NCBI RefSeq assembly: GCF_021474405.1
Contig: NZ_JAKEIO010000002.1
Location: forward strand, 62,001-126,000
Reading direction: 5' to 3'
Origin: [Streptosporangium] indianense
Lineage (GTDB): Bacteria > Actinomycetota > Actinomycetes > Streptomycetales > Streptomycetaceae
Length of the DNA stretch: 64,000 nt
In this document: in pieces, positions 1-8,293 of the stretch
How positions within the stretch are numbered: the first letter of the stretch is position 1
Layout of the letters: every line of letters begins with the position of its first letter
Translations under genes and position numbers: made by a program
Notes under the pieces: model-generated
What the model saw: only the letters and a program-made list of their open reading frames with translations
Databases searched by the model: none
Told to the model about the DNA's origin: nothing

Positions 1-1308
1 GGCCGGCTTGCCGGTGTGGTCGCCGGTGAACAGGAACGCGCCCAGCACCTGGCGGACTTCACCGTCGGTGAGGTGCGGTGCGGCACCGGCCAGGTGCTCG
101 CGGACCGTCGACTCCGGGTCCAGGGTGTCGTGTTCCTGCGCGAAGTAGCCGAGGCGCAGACCGTGCCCGTGCACCACGCGGCCGCCGTCCGGCGTGTCCC
201 GCCCGGCGAGCAGGCGCAACAGGGTGGTCTTCCCGGCGCCGTTGGGACCGAGCACCACCAGGCAGCTGCCCCGGTCTACAGCCAGGTCGACGCCCCGCAG
301 AACGTGCCGGCCGCCGTACGACCTGGTCAGGCTCACCGCGCCGAGTGGGATGCGGCCGCAGGGCGCCGGCTCGGGCAGCCGGATTCTGGCCGTCTTCGCG
401 GCGCGCCGGGCCGGTTCGAGGTCGGCGAGCAGCCGGTCGGCACGGCGGGCCATGTTCCGGGCGGCCACCGCGGTCGAGACCCGGGCCCGCATCCTGCCGG
501 CCTGGGCGTGCAGCGCCGCCGCCTTGCGCTCGGCGTTCGACCGCTCCCGCGCCCGGCGCCGCTCGTCGGCCTCCCGCTGCGTCAGATAGGCGTCCCAGCC
601 GGTGTTGTGGACGTCGAGCGCGGCCCGCCCGGGGTCCAGATGGAAGACCCGGTTCACGGTGCCGGCCAGCAGGGAGGTGTCGTGGCTGATCATCACCAGA
701 CCGCCCTGATGGCTCGTCAGGAAGGAGCGCAGCCAGGCGATGGACGCCGCGTCGAGGTGGTTCGCGGGCTCGTCCAGCAGCAGCATGCCGTACCCGGCGA
801 ACAGGATGCGGGCCAGTTCGACGCGGCGGCGCTGACCGCCCGACAGCGCGCCGAGCCGCCGGTCCATCAGCTCTGCCGGCAGGCCGAGACCGGCGGCGAC
901 CCGGGCGGCCTCCGCCTCGGCCGCGTAACCCCCGCGGGCCTGGAACTCGGCCTCGGCCCGCACGTAGGCGTTCATCGACCGCTCCGTGCCGTCGGCCATC
1001 GCGGCCTCGGCGCTCCGCAGCGCCCGCACGGCCAGGTCCAGGCCGCGTGCGGACAGGATCCGGTCGGTCACGGTGACCGACTGGTCGGCGGCGCGGGAGT
1101 CCTGGGGGAGGTGGCCGACGCCGGCCGTGCGGACGACCGAGCCGGCGGCGGGCCGCAGTTCGCCCGCCAGGGTGTGCAACAGGGTGGTCTTCCCGGCGCC
1201 GTTGCGGCCGACCAGGCCGATGCGGTCGCCGGGGGAGACGTGGAAGGAGACGCCGTACAGCAGCAGACGGGCGCCCACGCGCACGTCGACGTCACGAACG
1301 GTGATCAT
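1..1308 (-). CDS. ABC-F family ATP-binding protein (C-terminus beyond window)
   Basis: This is a soluble twin-cassette ABC-F ATPase, a family that acts on the ribosome either as a translation factor or as an antibiotic-protection protein. The ATG at 1306-1308 opens a frame that stays open to base 1, giving 436 residues; the last part of cassette 2 lies outside the window. Cassette 1 has Walker A GRNGAGKTT near residues 34-42, the signature LSGGQRRR near 155-165 and Walker B LLLDEP near 180. Cassette 2 has Walker A GPNGAGKTT near 352-362, and the visible end LGAFLFTGDHTGKPA leads into its signature. There are no membrane segments. Whether this is a housekeeping or a resistance member cannot be told from what is visible. 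Confidence 0.9.
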   Translation of the reverse strand, partial: MITVRDVDVRVGARLLLYGVSFHVSPGDRIGLVGRNGAGKTTLLHTLAGELRPAAGSVVRTAGVGHLPQDSRAADQSVTVTDRILSARGLDLAVRALRSAEAAMADGTERSMNAYVRAEAEFQARGGYAAEAEAARVAAGLGLPAELMDRRLGALSGGQRRRVELARILFAGYGMLLLDEPANHLDAASIAWLRSFLTSHQGGLVMISHDTSLLAGTVNRVFHLDPGRAALDVHNTGWDAYLTQREADERRRARERSNAERKAAALHAQAGRMRARVSTAVAARNMARRADRLLADLEPARRAAKTARIRLPEPAPCGRIPLGAVSLTRSYGGRHVLRGVDLAVDRGSCLVVLGPNGAGKTTLLRLLAGRDTPDGGRVVHGHGLRLGYFAQEHDTLDPESTVREHLAGAAPHLTDGEVRQVLGAFLFTGDHTGKPA

Positions 1309-1537
1309 GAGAAAACGCTCCGAACCAGCAAGAGGACACACGGGTGGCGTGGAAGTGGGTCCTCGGCTAGGAAATTCGGGGCGCAGACATGCGGACACGG
1401 TAACGGGGGCACCGCGTCGGGCGCCTGCCGATTTCGGCGGCACCGCCTGCCGGGCTGTGGCGGCTCGGTTCGCTGCCGGGTGCCTGCGCATCCCGCCGGC
1501 ACGCCTGCCGGGCTGTCTCCGTCGCAGGCTCGCCGGG

Positions 1538-2182
1538 CTACGGCAGGTCGAAGCCGAGTGCCCGTGCCGCCTCGTCGGGGGTCGGCTGGGCCCAGCGCTC
1601 TGCCATCGCCTGGTGGGACGAAAGGGAACGCGGCTCGGCGCGGTCCAGGTACAGGACACCGTCGAGGTGGTCCGTCTCGTGCTGCACGATCCGTGCCGGC
1701 CAGCCCGTGAACACCTCGTCCAGCGTCCGCCCCTGCTCGTCCTGCCCGGTCAGCCGGACCTCGGCCGGCCGCGCCACCACCGCCTGCCAGCCCGGCACGC
1801 TCAGGCAGCCCTCGAAGAACGCGGCCCGCGCGTCCCCGACGGGCTCGTAGGCGGGATTGACCAGGACGCGGAACGGCTGCGGCACCCGCCCACGCGCCAG
1901 ACGTACGTCGTCCGGAACCGGTGCGGGGTCCTCGATCACCGCCAGCCTGAGCTCCACGCCGACCTGCGGCGCCGCCAGGCCGACCCCGGGCGCCGCGCGC
2001 ATGGTGACCCGCAGCGCCTCGACGAACCGGTCCAGCAGGGCGGGCCCCAGTTGACCGTCGTACGGCACGGTGCCGTGCCGCAGCACCGGGTCGCCCGCCG
2101 CGACGATGGCCAACGGCAGGCCACTGTCGAGGAGTAGCTCGACCCGCTCGGCCAGGGGTGCGCGATCGCCCGGAGTTCCCAT
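1538..2182 (-). CDS. def: Peptide deformylase
   Basis: This enzyme removes the N-formyl group from nascent proteins using a metal ion. All three family motifs are intact: GVGLAAPQVG at about residues 66-75, EGCLS at 124-128 with the metal-binding Cys, and HETDH at 168-172 with both metal-binding His and the catalytic Glu. The length of 214 residues fits the family. The start at 2182 is chosen because homology begins soon after it; a longer frame up to 2362 adds 60 residues of unlikely composition that overlap the next gene. Streptomycetes often carry several deformylases, so this may not be the only one. Confidence 0.93.
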   Translation of the reverse strand: MGTPGDRAPLAERVELLLDSGLPLAIVAAGDPVLRHGTVPYDGQLGPALLDRFVEALRVTMRAAPGVGLAAPQVGVELRLAVIEDPAPVPDDVRLARGRVPQPFRVLVNPAYEPVGDARAAFFEGCLSVPGWQAVVARPAEVRLTGQDEQGRTLDEVFTGWPARIVQHETDHLDGVLYLDRAEPRSLSSHQAMAERWAQPTPDEAARALGFDLP

Positions 2183-2336
2183 CGCGCCAGGATGGCACGG
2201 CACTTCCCACCTCAGCGTGACGCACGTCACCCATGCCTGCCGGGAACTGAACGCCCCGCGGCCCCGACTACTGCACCGCAACAGACACCGTCCGCACCGC
2301 GACGGCCCAGCAGACGTCCCCCGGAGAAGCCCGCCG

Positions 2337-3740
2337 ATGACCACCGCTCCCTCGACCACCACGGACGAGGCCCCGCAACCAGCCGCCCCGGCACCGTCGA
2401 GGAGCAGCTGGGCCTCCCTGCGCCCGCTGATCCTCCGCCTGCACTTCTACGCCGGGGTGCTGGTGGCGCCGTTCCTCCTGATCGCCGCCGTCACCGGCCT
2501 GCTCTACGCCGGCGCCTTCCCGGCCGAGAAGCTCGTGTACGACCATGAGATGACCGTCCCCGCGGGCGAGCGGAAGCTGCCGATCAGCGAGCAGGTCGCC
2601 GCCGCGCGCAAGGCCCACCCCGAGGGCACCATCTCGGCCGTGCGTCCCTCGCCCGAGGCCGACGCGACGACCCGCGTGATGCTGTCCGGCGTCCCGGGCG
2701 TCGACGAGGGTCACACGCTCGCGGTGTTCGTGGACCCGTACACCGCGAAGGTGCGCGGCTCCCTCGAACAGTACGGCTCGACCGGCGCGCTGCCGCTGCG
2801 CACCTGGATCGACGAGTTCCACCGCGACCTGCACCTCGGGGAGCCGGGGCGGTTGTACTCCGAGCTGGCCGCCAGCTGGCTGTGGGTGATCTCGGCGGGC
2901 GGGCTGGTGCTGTGGTTCTCCCGCCGCCGCGCCCTGCGCAAGGTACGGGGCACGAAGGGGCGGCGTCGCACCCTCGGACTGCACGGCACGGTCGGCGTGT
3001 GGGCCGCGATCGGCTTCTTCTTCCTCTCGGCGACCGGCCTGACCTGGTCCGCCTACGCGGGGGCCACCATCGACGAGCTGCGCACCTCGCTCGGCCAGGC
3101 CACCCCGTCGGTGTCGGCGGCCGCCGGCGGTGAACACGCCGGCCACGGCTCCGCAGCGGGGCAGGCGGGCGACGCCGCGCACGGCGTGGGCCTGGACAAG
3201 GTCCTGTCGGCCGCACGGGCCGAGGGTCTGGGCGACCCGGTGGAGATCGTGCCGCCCGCCGACGCGAACTCGGCATATGTCGTCAAGCAGGTGCAGCGCA
3301 GCTGGCCCACCAAGCAGGACGCCGTCGCGATCGACCCGGCCGACGGGCAGGTCACCGACGTGGTGCGCTTCGCCGACCACCCGGTGCTCGCGAAGCTCAC
3401 CCGCTGGGGCATCGACCTGCACACCGGCGTCCTGTTCGGCCTGGCCAACCAGATCGCCCTGATGCTGCTCGCGCTGGCCCTGATCCTGCTGATCGTCTGG
3501 GGCTACCGCATGTGGTGGCAGCGCGGCCGGGGCAGCGCCTTCGGCCGTCCCGTCCCGCGCGGCGCCTGGCAGCAGGTACCGCCGCAGATCCTCGTACCGC
3601 TGCTGGCGGGCATCGCCGTACTCGGGTACTTCCTGCCCCTGTTCGGCATCCCGCTGGCGGCCTTCCTCGCCGTCGACATCCTGCTGGGGGAGATCGCCCA
3701 CCGGCGGGGGAAGCGGTCGTACGGGTCGCCGGCCGGGTAG
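2337..3740 (+). CDS. PepSY-associated TM helix domain membrane protein
   Basis: This 467-residue membrane protein belongs to the PepSY_TM family, whose members are often linked to iron or siderophore uptake or to reductase function. It begins with a Pro/Thr/Ala-rich cytoplasmic tail, then a helix at about residues 35-60. A large extracytoplasmic part follows, containing PYTAKVRGSLEQYG and the HRDLHLGEPGR segment typical of the family. Further helices lie near residues 180-200, 220-240, 370-395 and 415-445. A His/Gly-rich loop (GGEHAGHGSAAGQ, near 263-275) might bind metal. The ATG at 2337 has GGAGAAG about 10 bases upstream. No neighbouring gene indicates a substrate. Confidence 0.85.
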   Translation: MTTAPSTTTDEAPQPAAPAPSRSSWASLRPLILRLHFYAGVLVAPFLLIAAVTGLLYAGAFPAEKLVYDHEMTVPAGERKLPISEQVAAARKAHPEGTISAVRPSPEADATTRVMLSGVPGVDEGHTLAVFVDPYTAKVRGSLEQYGSTGALPLRTWIDEFHRDLHLGEPGRLYSELAASWLWVISAGGLVLWFSRRRALRKVRGTKGRRRTLGLHGTVGVWAAIGFFFLSATGLTWSAYAGATIDELRTSLGQATPSVSAAAGGEHAGHGSAAGQAGDAAHGVGLDKVLSAARAEGLGDPVEIVPPADANSAYVVKQVQRSWPTKQDAVAIDPADGQVTDVVRFADHPVLAKLTRWGIDLHTGVLFGLANQIALMLLALALILLIVWGYRMWWQRGRGSAFGRPVPRGAWQQVPPQILVPLLAGIAVLGYFLPLFGIPLAAFLAVDILLGEIAHRRGKRSYGSPAG

Positions 3741-3758
3741 CGGTCCCGCGGAGGCACG

Positions 3759-3788
3759 GATGCCCGGCTCCGTACGGAGCCGGGCATC
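3759..3788. terminator. Bidirectional intrinsic terminator-like palindrome
   Basis: This is a perfect 30-bp inverted repeat (arms beginning GATGCCCGGCTCCGT) between the convergent PepSY gene and TPR gene. It has no U tract, as is common for streptomycete terminators, and could serve both strands. Confidence 0.8.
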
Positions 3789-3806
3789 TCCCTGGGGAGG
3801 AGCGGG

Positions 3807-4181
3807 TCAGTACTGGCCGAAGTCGCCCGCGAGCGCCGAGGCGATCCGCAGGTGCGACTCCGCCTCCTCGTGCCGGTTCTGCCGCTGGAGCGTACGGCCG
3901 AGCATCAGCCGGGCGTAGTGCTCCACCGGGTCCCGCTCCACGATCGTCCGCAACTCGCTCTCTGCGCGCCGCAGTTGAGCGGAGTGGTAGTAGGAGCGCG
4001 CCAGGAGCAGCCGGGGCCCGGTCTGCTCGGGCACCTCCTCGACCAGCCCGACCAGGACGCGCGCGGCGGCGGCGTAGTCCTTGGCGTCGAAGAACAACTG
4101 CGCACGCTCCCAGCGCTCGGCCGGTGTTCCGTGGGCGTAGTACGTCGTGTCCTGCGTCGTCGTGTCGTGGGTCGTGTTCAC
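3807..4181 (-). CDS. Tetratricopeptide repeat protein
   Basis: This small soluble protein of 124 residues is made almost wholly of TPR helices and probably acts as a protein-interaction module. Repeat units are visible as AERWERAQLFFDAKDYAAAARVL (about residues 20-43), ARSYYHSAQLRRAESELRTI (about 60-80) and GRTLQRQNRHEEAESHLRIA (about 95-115), with the A/G-Y-A spacing typical of TPRs. The N-terminus is a low-complexity Thr/Asp stretch. There is no signal peptide and no catalytic motif. It is convergent with the PepSY gene across a strong terminator-like palindrome. Its partner cannot be inferred. Confidence 0.85.
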   Translation of the reverse strand: MNTTHDTTTQDTTYYAHGTPAERWERAQLFFDAKDYAAAARVLVGLVEEVPEQTGPRLLLARSYYHSAQLRRAESELRTIVERDPVEHYARLMLGRTLQRQNRHEEAESHLRIASALAGDFGQY

Positions 4182-4287
4182 TCGGTGCCTCCTTCGGGGC
4201 CGTCAACCGAGCCCCCCGGCCGCTTATTCCGCCGGTCGGAGCGTGGCCGGGGCCGGAGGGCGCGGTGCCCTCCCCGCACCGCACGAC

Positions 4288-4731
4288 CTAGCGGGTCGGG
4301 GCGGTCAGCTCGGCGCCGGCCCGCTCCGTGATCACGCTCAGCACCCGGCCCGTGACGGCCAGGTCCTCCGCCGGGATCCCGTCGTAGACCCGGGCGGTGA
4401 GGGGCGCCGTCTCACGGGTGGTCGTGGCGTACAGCTCCCGCCCGGCGTCGGTGATCCGCAGGTCGGACGCCCCCTCCGGGGCCAGCCACTGGGCGGCGAT
4501 CAGCTGGTCGAGCACGCCGTGCACCTCCGACGCGTCGATCTTCAGCGCGCCGGTGACACCGTCGACGAGCTGCTCGCGCCCGACCGGGCCGTCGGCGACG
4601 GCGGCGAGCCGGAGGGTGACGGACTGCTGGAAGGTGATGCCGTGCCGGGCCAGCACGTTCTCGAGGAGGGCGCGGCCGGCGTAGTGGGCCAGGGCGATGA
4701 CGCGGGGGTCGGCGAGGGGCGTGGTGGTCAT
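4288..4731 (-). CDS. Winged-helix (MarR-like) regulator, downstream partner
   Basis: This 147-residue protein looks like a compact winged-helix fold. A helical dimerisation start (PRVIALAHYAGRALLENVLARHG) is followed by FQQSVTLRLAAVADGPVGREQLVDGV, a recognition-helix region (DASEVHGVLDQLIAAQWL) and a wing around LRITDAGRELYATTT. It resembles atypical MarR-type proteins of Streptomyces. Its ATG at 4731 overlaps the stop of the MarR gene upstream by four bases, so the two are translationally coupled and probably act together. The ligand is unknown. Confidence 0.75.
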   Translation of the reverse strand: MTTTPLADPRVIALAHYAGRALLENVLARHGITFQQSVTLRLAAVADGPVGREQLVDGVTGALKIDASEVHGVLDQLIAAQWLAPEGASDLRITDAGRELYATTTRETAPLTARVYDGIPAEDLAVTGRVLSVITERAGAELTAPTR

Positions 4732-5210
4732 GACTGCTCCGTCTCGTTCCGGATGGAGGGATCAAGGGGTGCGTCGAGCAGGGCGGTCAGCTCGCGCTTG
4801 AACTCCTGGGTGCGCGCGCTGTCGAGACCGCCGAGCGGGTCGAGGAGCTGCTGGAGGAGTGTGTGGACGACCTCGATCGCCTGACGGGTGACCTCGGTGC
4901 CCCGCTCCGTGAGGGCGAGCTGCACCGCGCGCGGGTCGCGCGGGTCCCGGGTGCGCTCCAGGAGGCCGGCCGTCTCCAGGGCGCGGGCCAGCTTCGACAC
5001 GTAGAGCGGTTCGAGCCCGGTGCGGTCGGCGAGCCGGCGCTGGCTGGGCCGTTCGCCGGAGCGCTGCATGCCGTGCAGCGAGGCGACCAGTGAGTACTGC
5101 GCGTGGGTGAGCCCCAGCGGGGCCACCGCGCGGTCGACCGCGACCCGCCATTTCATCGACAGCCGCCACACCAGGAACCCGGGCGTCGCGCCCTCGTAAC
5201 CGTCGCTCAT
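4728..5210 (-). CDS. MarR family transcriptional regulator
   Basis: This is a 160-residue MarR-type dimeric repressor. The winged helix-turn-helix lies near residues 30-100: LTHAQYSLVASLHGM, then the recognition segment RLADRTGLEPLYVSKLARALETAGLLERTRD and the wing DPRAVQLALTERG, which is the family hallmark. The C-terminal helices complete the dimer interface. It is the first gene of a two-gene unit and is divergent from the pirin gene at 5335. Two copies of CATGGCTACTA lie just upstream of its start, pointing to autoregulation. Control of the pirin gene from the same site is plausible but inferred. Confidence 0.9.
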   Translation of the reverse strand: MSDGYEGATPGFLVWRLSMKWRVAVDRAVAPLGLTHAQYSLVASLHGMQRSGERPSQRRLADRTGLEPLYVSKLARALETAGLLERTRDPRDPRAVQLALTERGTEVTRQAIEVVHTLLQQLLDPLGGLDSARTQEFKRELTALLDAPLDPSIRNETEQS

Positions 5211-5223
5211 GAGGAATACGGTA

Positions 5224-5249
5224 CATGGCTACTATATCCATGGCTACTA
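5224..5249. promoter_or_regulatory. Direct-repeat operator candidate for the MarR gene
   Basis: Two identical 11-bp copies of CATGGCTACTA begin at 5224 and 5239, so they are offset by 15 bp. They start 14 bases beyond the MarR start codon, within an unusually AT-rich patch. The position suits autoregulation of the MarR pair. Confidence 0.55.
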
Positions 5250-5334
5250 AATGAGGGTGGTCGGTGAGCGCGGCCGCGGAGCGGCCCGAACCCGACGCTG
5301 ACGCAAACCGTCGCGCCGGACTAGGTTGGGCGTC

Positions 5335-6300
5335 ATGAGCAATCTTGAGCGCGAAGCGGCCCCCTCCCTGTGCGGCGGCCGTGGCTTCGTGGTGGCGGAG
5401 CCGGTGCGTGAACTCCTCAGCCCCCGCCGGGTGAAACTGGGCGAGTCCAGCGAGGTCCGCCGGCTGCTGCCCAACCTCGGCCGTCGCATGGTCGGAGCCT
5501 GGTGCTTCGTCGACCACTACGGGCCCGACGACATCGCCGACGAGCCCGGCATGCAGGTCCCGCCGCACCCCCACATGGGTCTGCAGACCGTGAGCTGGCT
5601 GCACGAGGGCGAGGTGCTGCACCGCGACTCCACCGGCAGCCTCCAGACGATCCGCCCGCGTGAACTGGGACTGATGACCTCCGGCCGGGCCATCAGTCAC
5701 TCCGAGGAGAGCCCGCGCTCGCACGCCCGCTTCCTGCACGGCGCGCAGCTGTGGGTCGCGCTCCCCGACAGCCACCGCCACACCGACCCGCGCTTCGAAC
5801 ACCACGCCGGTCTCCCGGTCGTCACGGCGCCCGGCCTCACGGCCACCCTGATCCTCGGCGACCTCGACGGGGCGACCTCGCCGGGCACCGCGTACACGCC
5901 GATCGTCGGGGCCGACCTGGCCCTGACCCGAGGCACGGACGTCCGCCTGCCCCTCGAACCGGACTTCGAATACGCCGTCCTGTCCATGTCGGGCGAGGCC
6001 CACGTCGACGGCGTCCCGGTCCTGCCCGGCTCCATGCTCTACCTCGGCTGCGGCCGTAGCGAACTGCCCCTGCGGGCGGAGTCGGACGCGGGCCTGATGC
6101 TCCTGGGCGGCGAACCGTTCGAGGAGGAACTGATCATGTTCTGGAACTGGATCGGACGGACGCAGGGGGAGATCGAGCAGGCGCGGCGGGACTGGATGGA
6201 AGGGACCCGGTTCGGGGAGGTGAAGGGCTACGACGGGCACCCGTTGCCGGCTCCGGACCTGCCGGCGACGCCTCTGAAGCCGCGGGGGAGGGTGCGCTGA
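5335..6300 (+). CDS. Pirin family protein (bicupin, quercetinase-like)
   Basis: Pirins are Fe(II) bicupin proteins; some have quercetin 2,3-dioxygenase activity and others act as redox-sensing regulators. The N-terminal cupin holds the metal ligands: HPH in VPPHPHMGLQTVSWLHEG (about residues 79-81) and His/Glu in RAISHSEES (about 121-127). The C-terminal cupin (about 195-285) ends in the pirin signature LLLGGEPFEEELIMFWNWIG. The length of 321 residues fits. ATG 5335 is preferred over the TTG at 5326 because of its codon; the ribosome-binding site is weak for both. It is divergent from a MarR regulator. Confidence 0.9.
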   Translation: MSNLEREAAPSLCGGRGFVVAEPVRELLSPRRVKLGESSEVRRLLPNLGRRMVGAWCFVDHYGPDDIADEPGMQVPPHPHMGLQTVSWLHEGEVLHRDSTGSLQTIRPRELGLMTSGRAISHSEESPRSHARFLHGAQLWVALPDSHRHTDPRFEHHAGLPVVTAPGLTATLILGDLDGATSPGTAYTPIVGADLALTRGTDVRLPLEPDFEYAVLSMSGEAHVDGVPVLPGSMLYLGCGRSELPLRAESDAGLMLLGGEPFEEELIMFWNWIGRTQGEIEQARRDWMEGTRFGEVKGYDGHPLPAPDLPATPLKPRGRVR

Positions 6301-6815
6301 TCCGCAGAAACGGCTGATTGGTGAGTGACGGGTGATGACTCGCCGCCGTGCGTTGTCTTGCGCCGTTCCATCGTGCGCTCCACCGGGTCGGTCCTGATGA
6401 CATCGGGGCCCACCGCGCCTTGGTGGCCGTCGGCGCCGACGAGCATGGAGGCCGGGTCCTAGGGTGCTACGCGCTCGTCCTCGCCATCGGTGAAGCCCAT
6501 CCTGAAAACAGTCGGCGGCGGGGAGCACCTGCCTCGCCGTCGCCTTGTGAAGAAGAAGGGCGCAACCGCTTGATCACCCTCGGCCGAGCCTCATGGGCGA
6601 TCCAGCCCTTCGTTCCGGGCCGGATGTCGGCGCGTTTTGGCTAGCGGCTTCCGTCATGCCGTTATAGCGTTGTGATCAGCAGTCGTGGTTCCGAAGTTCC
6701 GTTCGCCCGTGATCGCCATCACGGGCGTTCTTGCTGTTCAGCGCCTCTCCGGACCAGGGCGATCACCTCCCGGTCGCGCAGGGTGCGTGTCCGGTTTCCC
6801 GCAAAGGAGCCAGTC
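6301..6815 (+). other. Gene-free stretch upstream of the cold-shock gene
   Basis: No convincing gene is seen in these 515 bases. Short frames exist but lack homology and normal codon bias. The most coding-like is about 25 codons ending near 6570 (V-K-P-I-L-K-T-V-G-G-G-E-H...), which could be the tail of a decayed gene. The right half probably holds the promoter and a long 5' leader for the cold-shock gene, as is usual for csp mRNAs. Confidence 0.4.
6704..6727 (+). terminator. Hairpin in the csp leader or upstream terminator
   Basis: CGCCCGTGAT and ATCACGGGCG form a perfect 10-bp stem around a CGCC loop, followed by TTCTTGCT. It could end upstream transcription or be a structural element of the cold-shock mRNA leader. 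Confidence 0.5.
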
Positions 6816-7019
6816 ATGGCCAAGGGCACAGTGAAGTGGTTCAACAGCGAGAAGGGCTTCGGCTTCATCGAGCAGGAGGGCGGCGGCCCCGACGTCTTCG
6901 CCCACTACTCCAACATCGCCAGCCAGGGCTACCGCGAGCTGCAGGAGGGCCAGAAGGTCGAGTTCGACGTCACGCAGGGCCAGAAGGGCCCGCAGGCGGA
7001 GAACATCCGCCCCGCCTGA
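6816..7019 (+). CDS. Cold-shock protein (CspA family)
   Basis: This is a single cold-shock-domain RNA/DNA chaperone of 67 residues. RNP1 is KGFGFIEQ at about residues 13-20 and RNP2 is VFAHYSNI at about 28-35, inside the five-stranded OB fold. It starts [13 protein letters not shown], as is standard for actinobacterial CspA-type proteins. AAAGGAG at 6803-6809 is a strong ribosome-binding site for ATG 6816. The gene is monocistronic: a long leader precedes it and a strong hairpin follows at 7034-7071. Confidence 0.97.
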   Translation: MAKGTVKWFNSEKGFGFIEQEGGGPDVFAHYSNIASQGYRELQEGQKVEFDVTQGQKGPQAENIRPA

Positions 7020-7033
7020 TCGCGCGCCTCAGT

Positions 7034-7071
7034 CAGGGCCCGGCATCCCGGCTTCGGGAGGCCGGGCCCTG
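7034..7071 (+). terminator. Intrinsic terminator-like hairpin after csp
   Basis: A long GC stem runs from CAGGGCCCGGC to its complement, with the inner pairing TCCCG/CGGGA around a GCTT tetraloop. It lies 15 bases after the csp stop codon and also faces the convergent hydrolase gene. Confidence 0.85.
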
Positions 7072-7113
7072 CTGCCGCAGTGGTCAGCAGTCTCCATGGG
7101 GTCACCTTTGGGG

Positions 7114-7995
7114 TCACCTTTTCTGAGGGTCGACGACAGCGTTTTCGCTGCGGGGCGCGTACTCGCCGTGCGCTCGGAGATGGTCGAGCAGCAGGTGGCT
7201 CAGCGGCTCGGGCGCTTCCTCGGGGATCCAGTGGCTGACGCCTTGGAGGATCTCGAATCGGTACGGCCCCTTGACCCATCGCTCGGTCTCCTGCGCGGCT
7301 GCCGGGCCGAACGCGCTGTCGTCCGTGCTCCAGACGTACAGCGTGGGAACGTCGATGACGCCGATCGCGCCGTCGGGGCGGCCGGCGCGGTACCAGTTCA
7401 GCGCAGCGGTGAGAGCGCCAGGCCGGGACAGGTGACGCACATAGGCGTCCGCACTGTCTTGCGGGACCTTTCCGGCGTAGAAGTCGCGAAGCTCTTGGGC
7501 GCCGTGGGCCAGCATGCGCTCTTCGGTCGCGGGCGTTTCGCGCCAGTCGATCATGTAGTGCGAGCGACTGCGCTGGTCCTCATCCGTGCGCAGGGTGGTG
7601 GCCAGGGCGCCGGGGTGCGGGGTCGAGACGACCGTGAGGGTGCGCACGCGGCCGGGGTGGGCGTCAGCCGTCCACCAGGCCACCGCGCCGCCCCAGTCGT
7701 GGCCGACCAGGTCGAACGTTTCCCAGCCCAGTTCCTCCGTGATCGCGACGACGTCGTCGACGAGATGGCTGATCCGATAGTCCTCGGGCCGCTGGGGGCG
7801 GGCCCCGGGTGAGTACCCACGCTGGTCGGGTGCCACCACCCGGAAGCCGTGCGCGGCCAACACCTTGATCTGCCGCCGCCACACCACCCCCGTCTGCGGG
7901 AATCCGTGCAGCAAGAGCACCGGGCGGCCCCCAGTGGGACCGGCCGCGATCGCGTCGAACACGCCCGCATGCGTGGAGATGCTCAGCTGAGTCAC
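7114..7995 (-). CDS. Alpha/beta hydrolase, epoxide hydrolase-like
   Basis: This is a 293-residue soluble alpha/beta hydrolase. The oxyanion motif HGFPQ lies near residue 30. The nucleophile elbow GHDWGG (about 98-103) has Asp as nucleophile, which marks the epoxide hydrolase/haloalkane dehalogenase group rather than esterases. The acid is probably in STDDSAFG (about 222-229) and the His base is in [11 protein letters not shown] (about 252-262). Cap-domain residues around [10 protein letters not shown] fit epoxide hydrolases. It is divergent from catabolic cluster A, and a perfect TetR-type palindrome (8009-8026) lies 13 bases beyond its start. The substrate is unknown. Confidence 0.88.
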   Translation of the reverse strand: MTQLSISTHAGVFDAIAAGPTGGRPVLLLHGFPQTGVVWRRQIKVLAAHGFRVVAPDQRGYSPGARPQRPEDYRISHLVDDVVAITEELGWETFDLVGHDWGGAVAWWTADAHPGRVRTLTVVSTPHPGALATTLRTDEDQRSRSHYMIDWRETPATEERMLAHGAQELRDFYAGKVPQDSADAYVRHLSRPGALTAALNWYRAGRPDGAIGVIDVPTLYVWSTDDSAFGPAAAQETERWVKGPYRFEILQGVSHWIPEEAPEPLSHLLLDHLRAHGEYAPRSENAVVDPQKR

Positions 7996-8008
7996 GAGCC
8001 ACCCCTTC

Positions 8009-8026
8009 GTACCGACTGGTCGGTAC
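8009..8026. promoter_or_regulatory. TetR-type palindromic operator
   Basis: GTACCGACTGGTCGGTAC is a perfect 18-bp inverted repeat directly upstream of the hydrolase start. Its form (ACCGAC-N2-GTCGGT) is typical of TetR-family sites. It differs from the 22-bp element at 8067, so a different, probably distant, regulator is expected. Confidence 0.65.
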
Positions 8027-8066
8027 CCTTGCGGTGAGGAGAGGGGCTGTCAAGAGCCCGCGACGG

Positions 8067-8095
8067 TTGAACCTGACGTCGAATTCAAATATAAC
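8067..8095 (+). promoter_or_regulatory. Promoter with overlying 22-bp TetR operator, cluster A
   Basis: TTGAAC (8067-8072) and TATAAC (8090-8095) are separated by exactly 17 bp and read toward the thiolase. The inverted repeat TTGAACCTGACGTCGAATTCAA (8067-8088) covers the -35 box and spacer. The same element recurs at 11872 and 12672. A leader of about 190 bases would precede the thiolase start at 8294. Confidence 0.75.
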
Positions 8096-8293
8096 CGGGT
8101 CGGAAGGCCGATACCTGTCACCCCTGCGGCCATGACATGTCCTCGGATCACCCGAGGAGACGGTCAGAGCCATATCCGCACGGCAGTTGGCGTTCGGCAC
8201 CGTCTACCGGCAATCGAGCCCGGCTCACGGAGCTCGGAGTTTCGGCACCGGAGTCCCCGGACGCACCGGACCGACAGGAAACAGCGAGGCGAC

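Noticed and set aside
16..1710. Long plus-strand open frame across the ABC-F gene and beyond
   Set aside because: It is the complement of a gene with clear Walker motifs on the minus strand; its product is Arg/Gly/Pro-rich without homology, the usual shadow in high-GC DNA.
2268..3701. 477-codon minus-strand frame opposite the PepSY gene
   Set aside because: Composition is low-complexity and the plus-strand frame has helices and family motifs; it also overlaps a strong ribosome-binding site and terminator arrangement for the plus gene.
6348..6644. 98-codon frame between pirin and csp
   Set aside because: It has no recognisable domain, weak codon bias and no ribosome-binding site; reported only as a gene-free stretch with a possible remnant.
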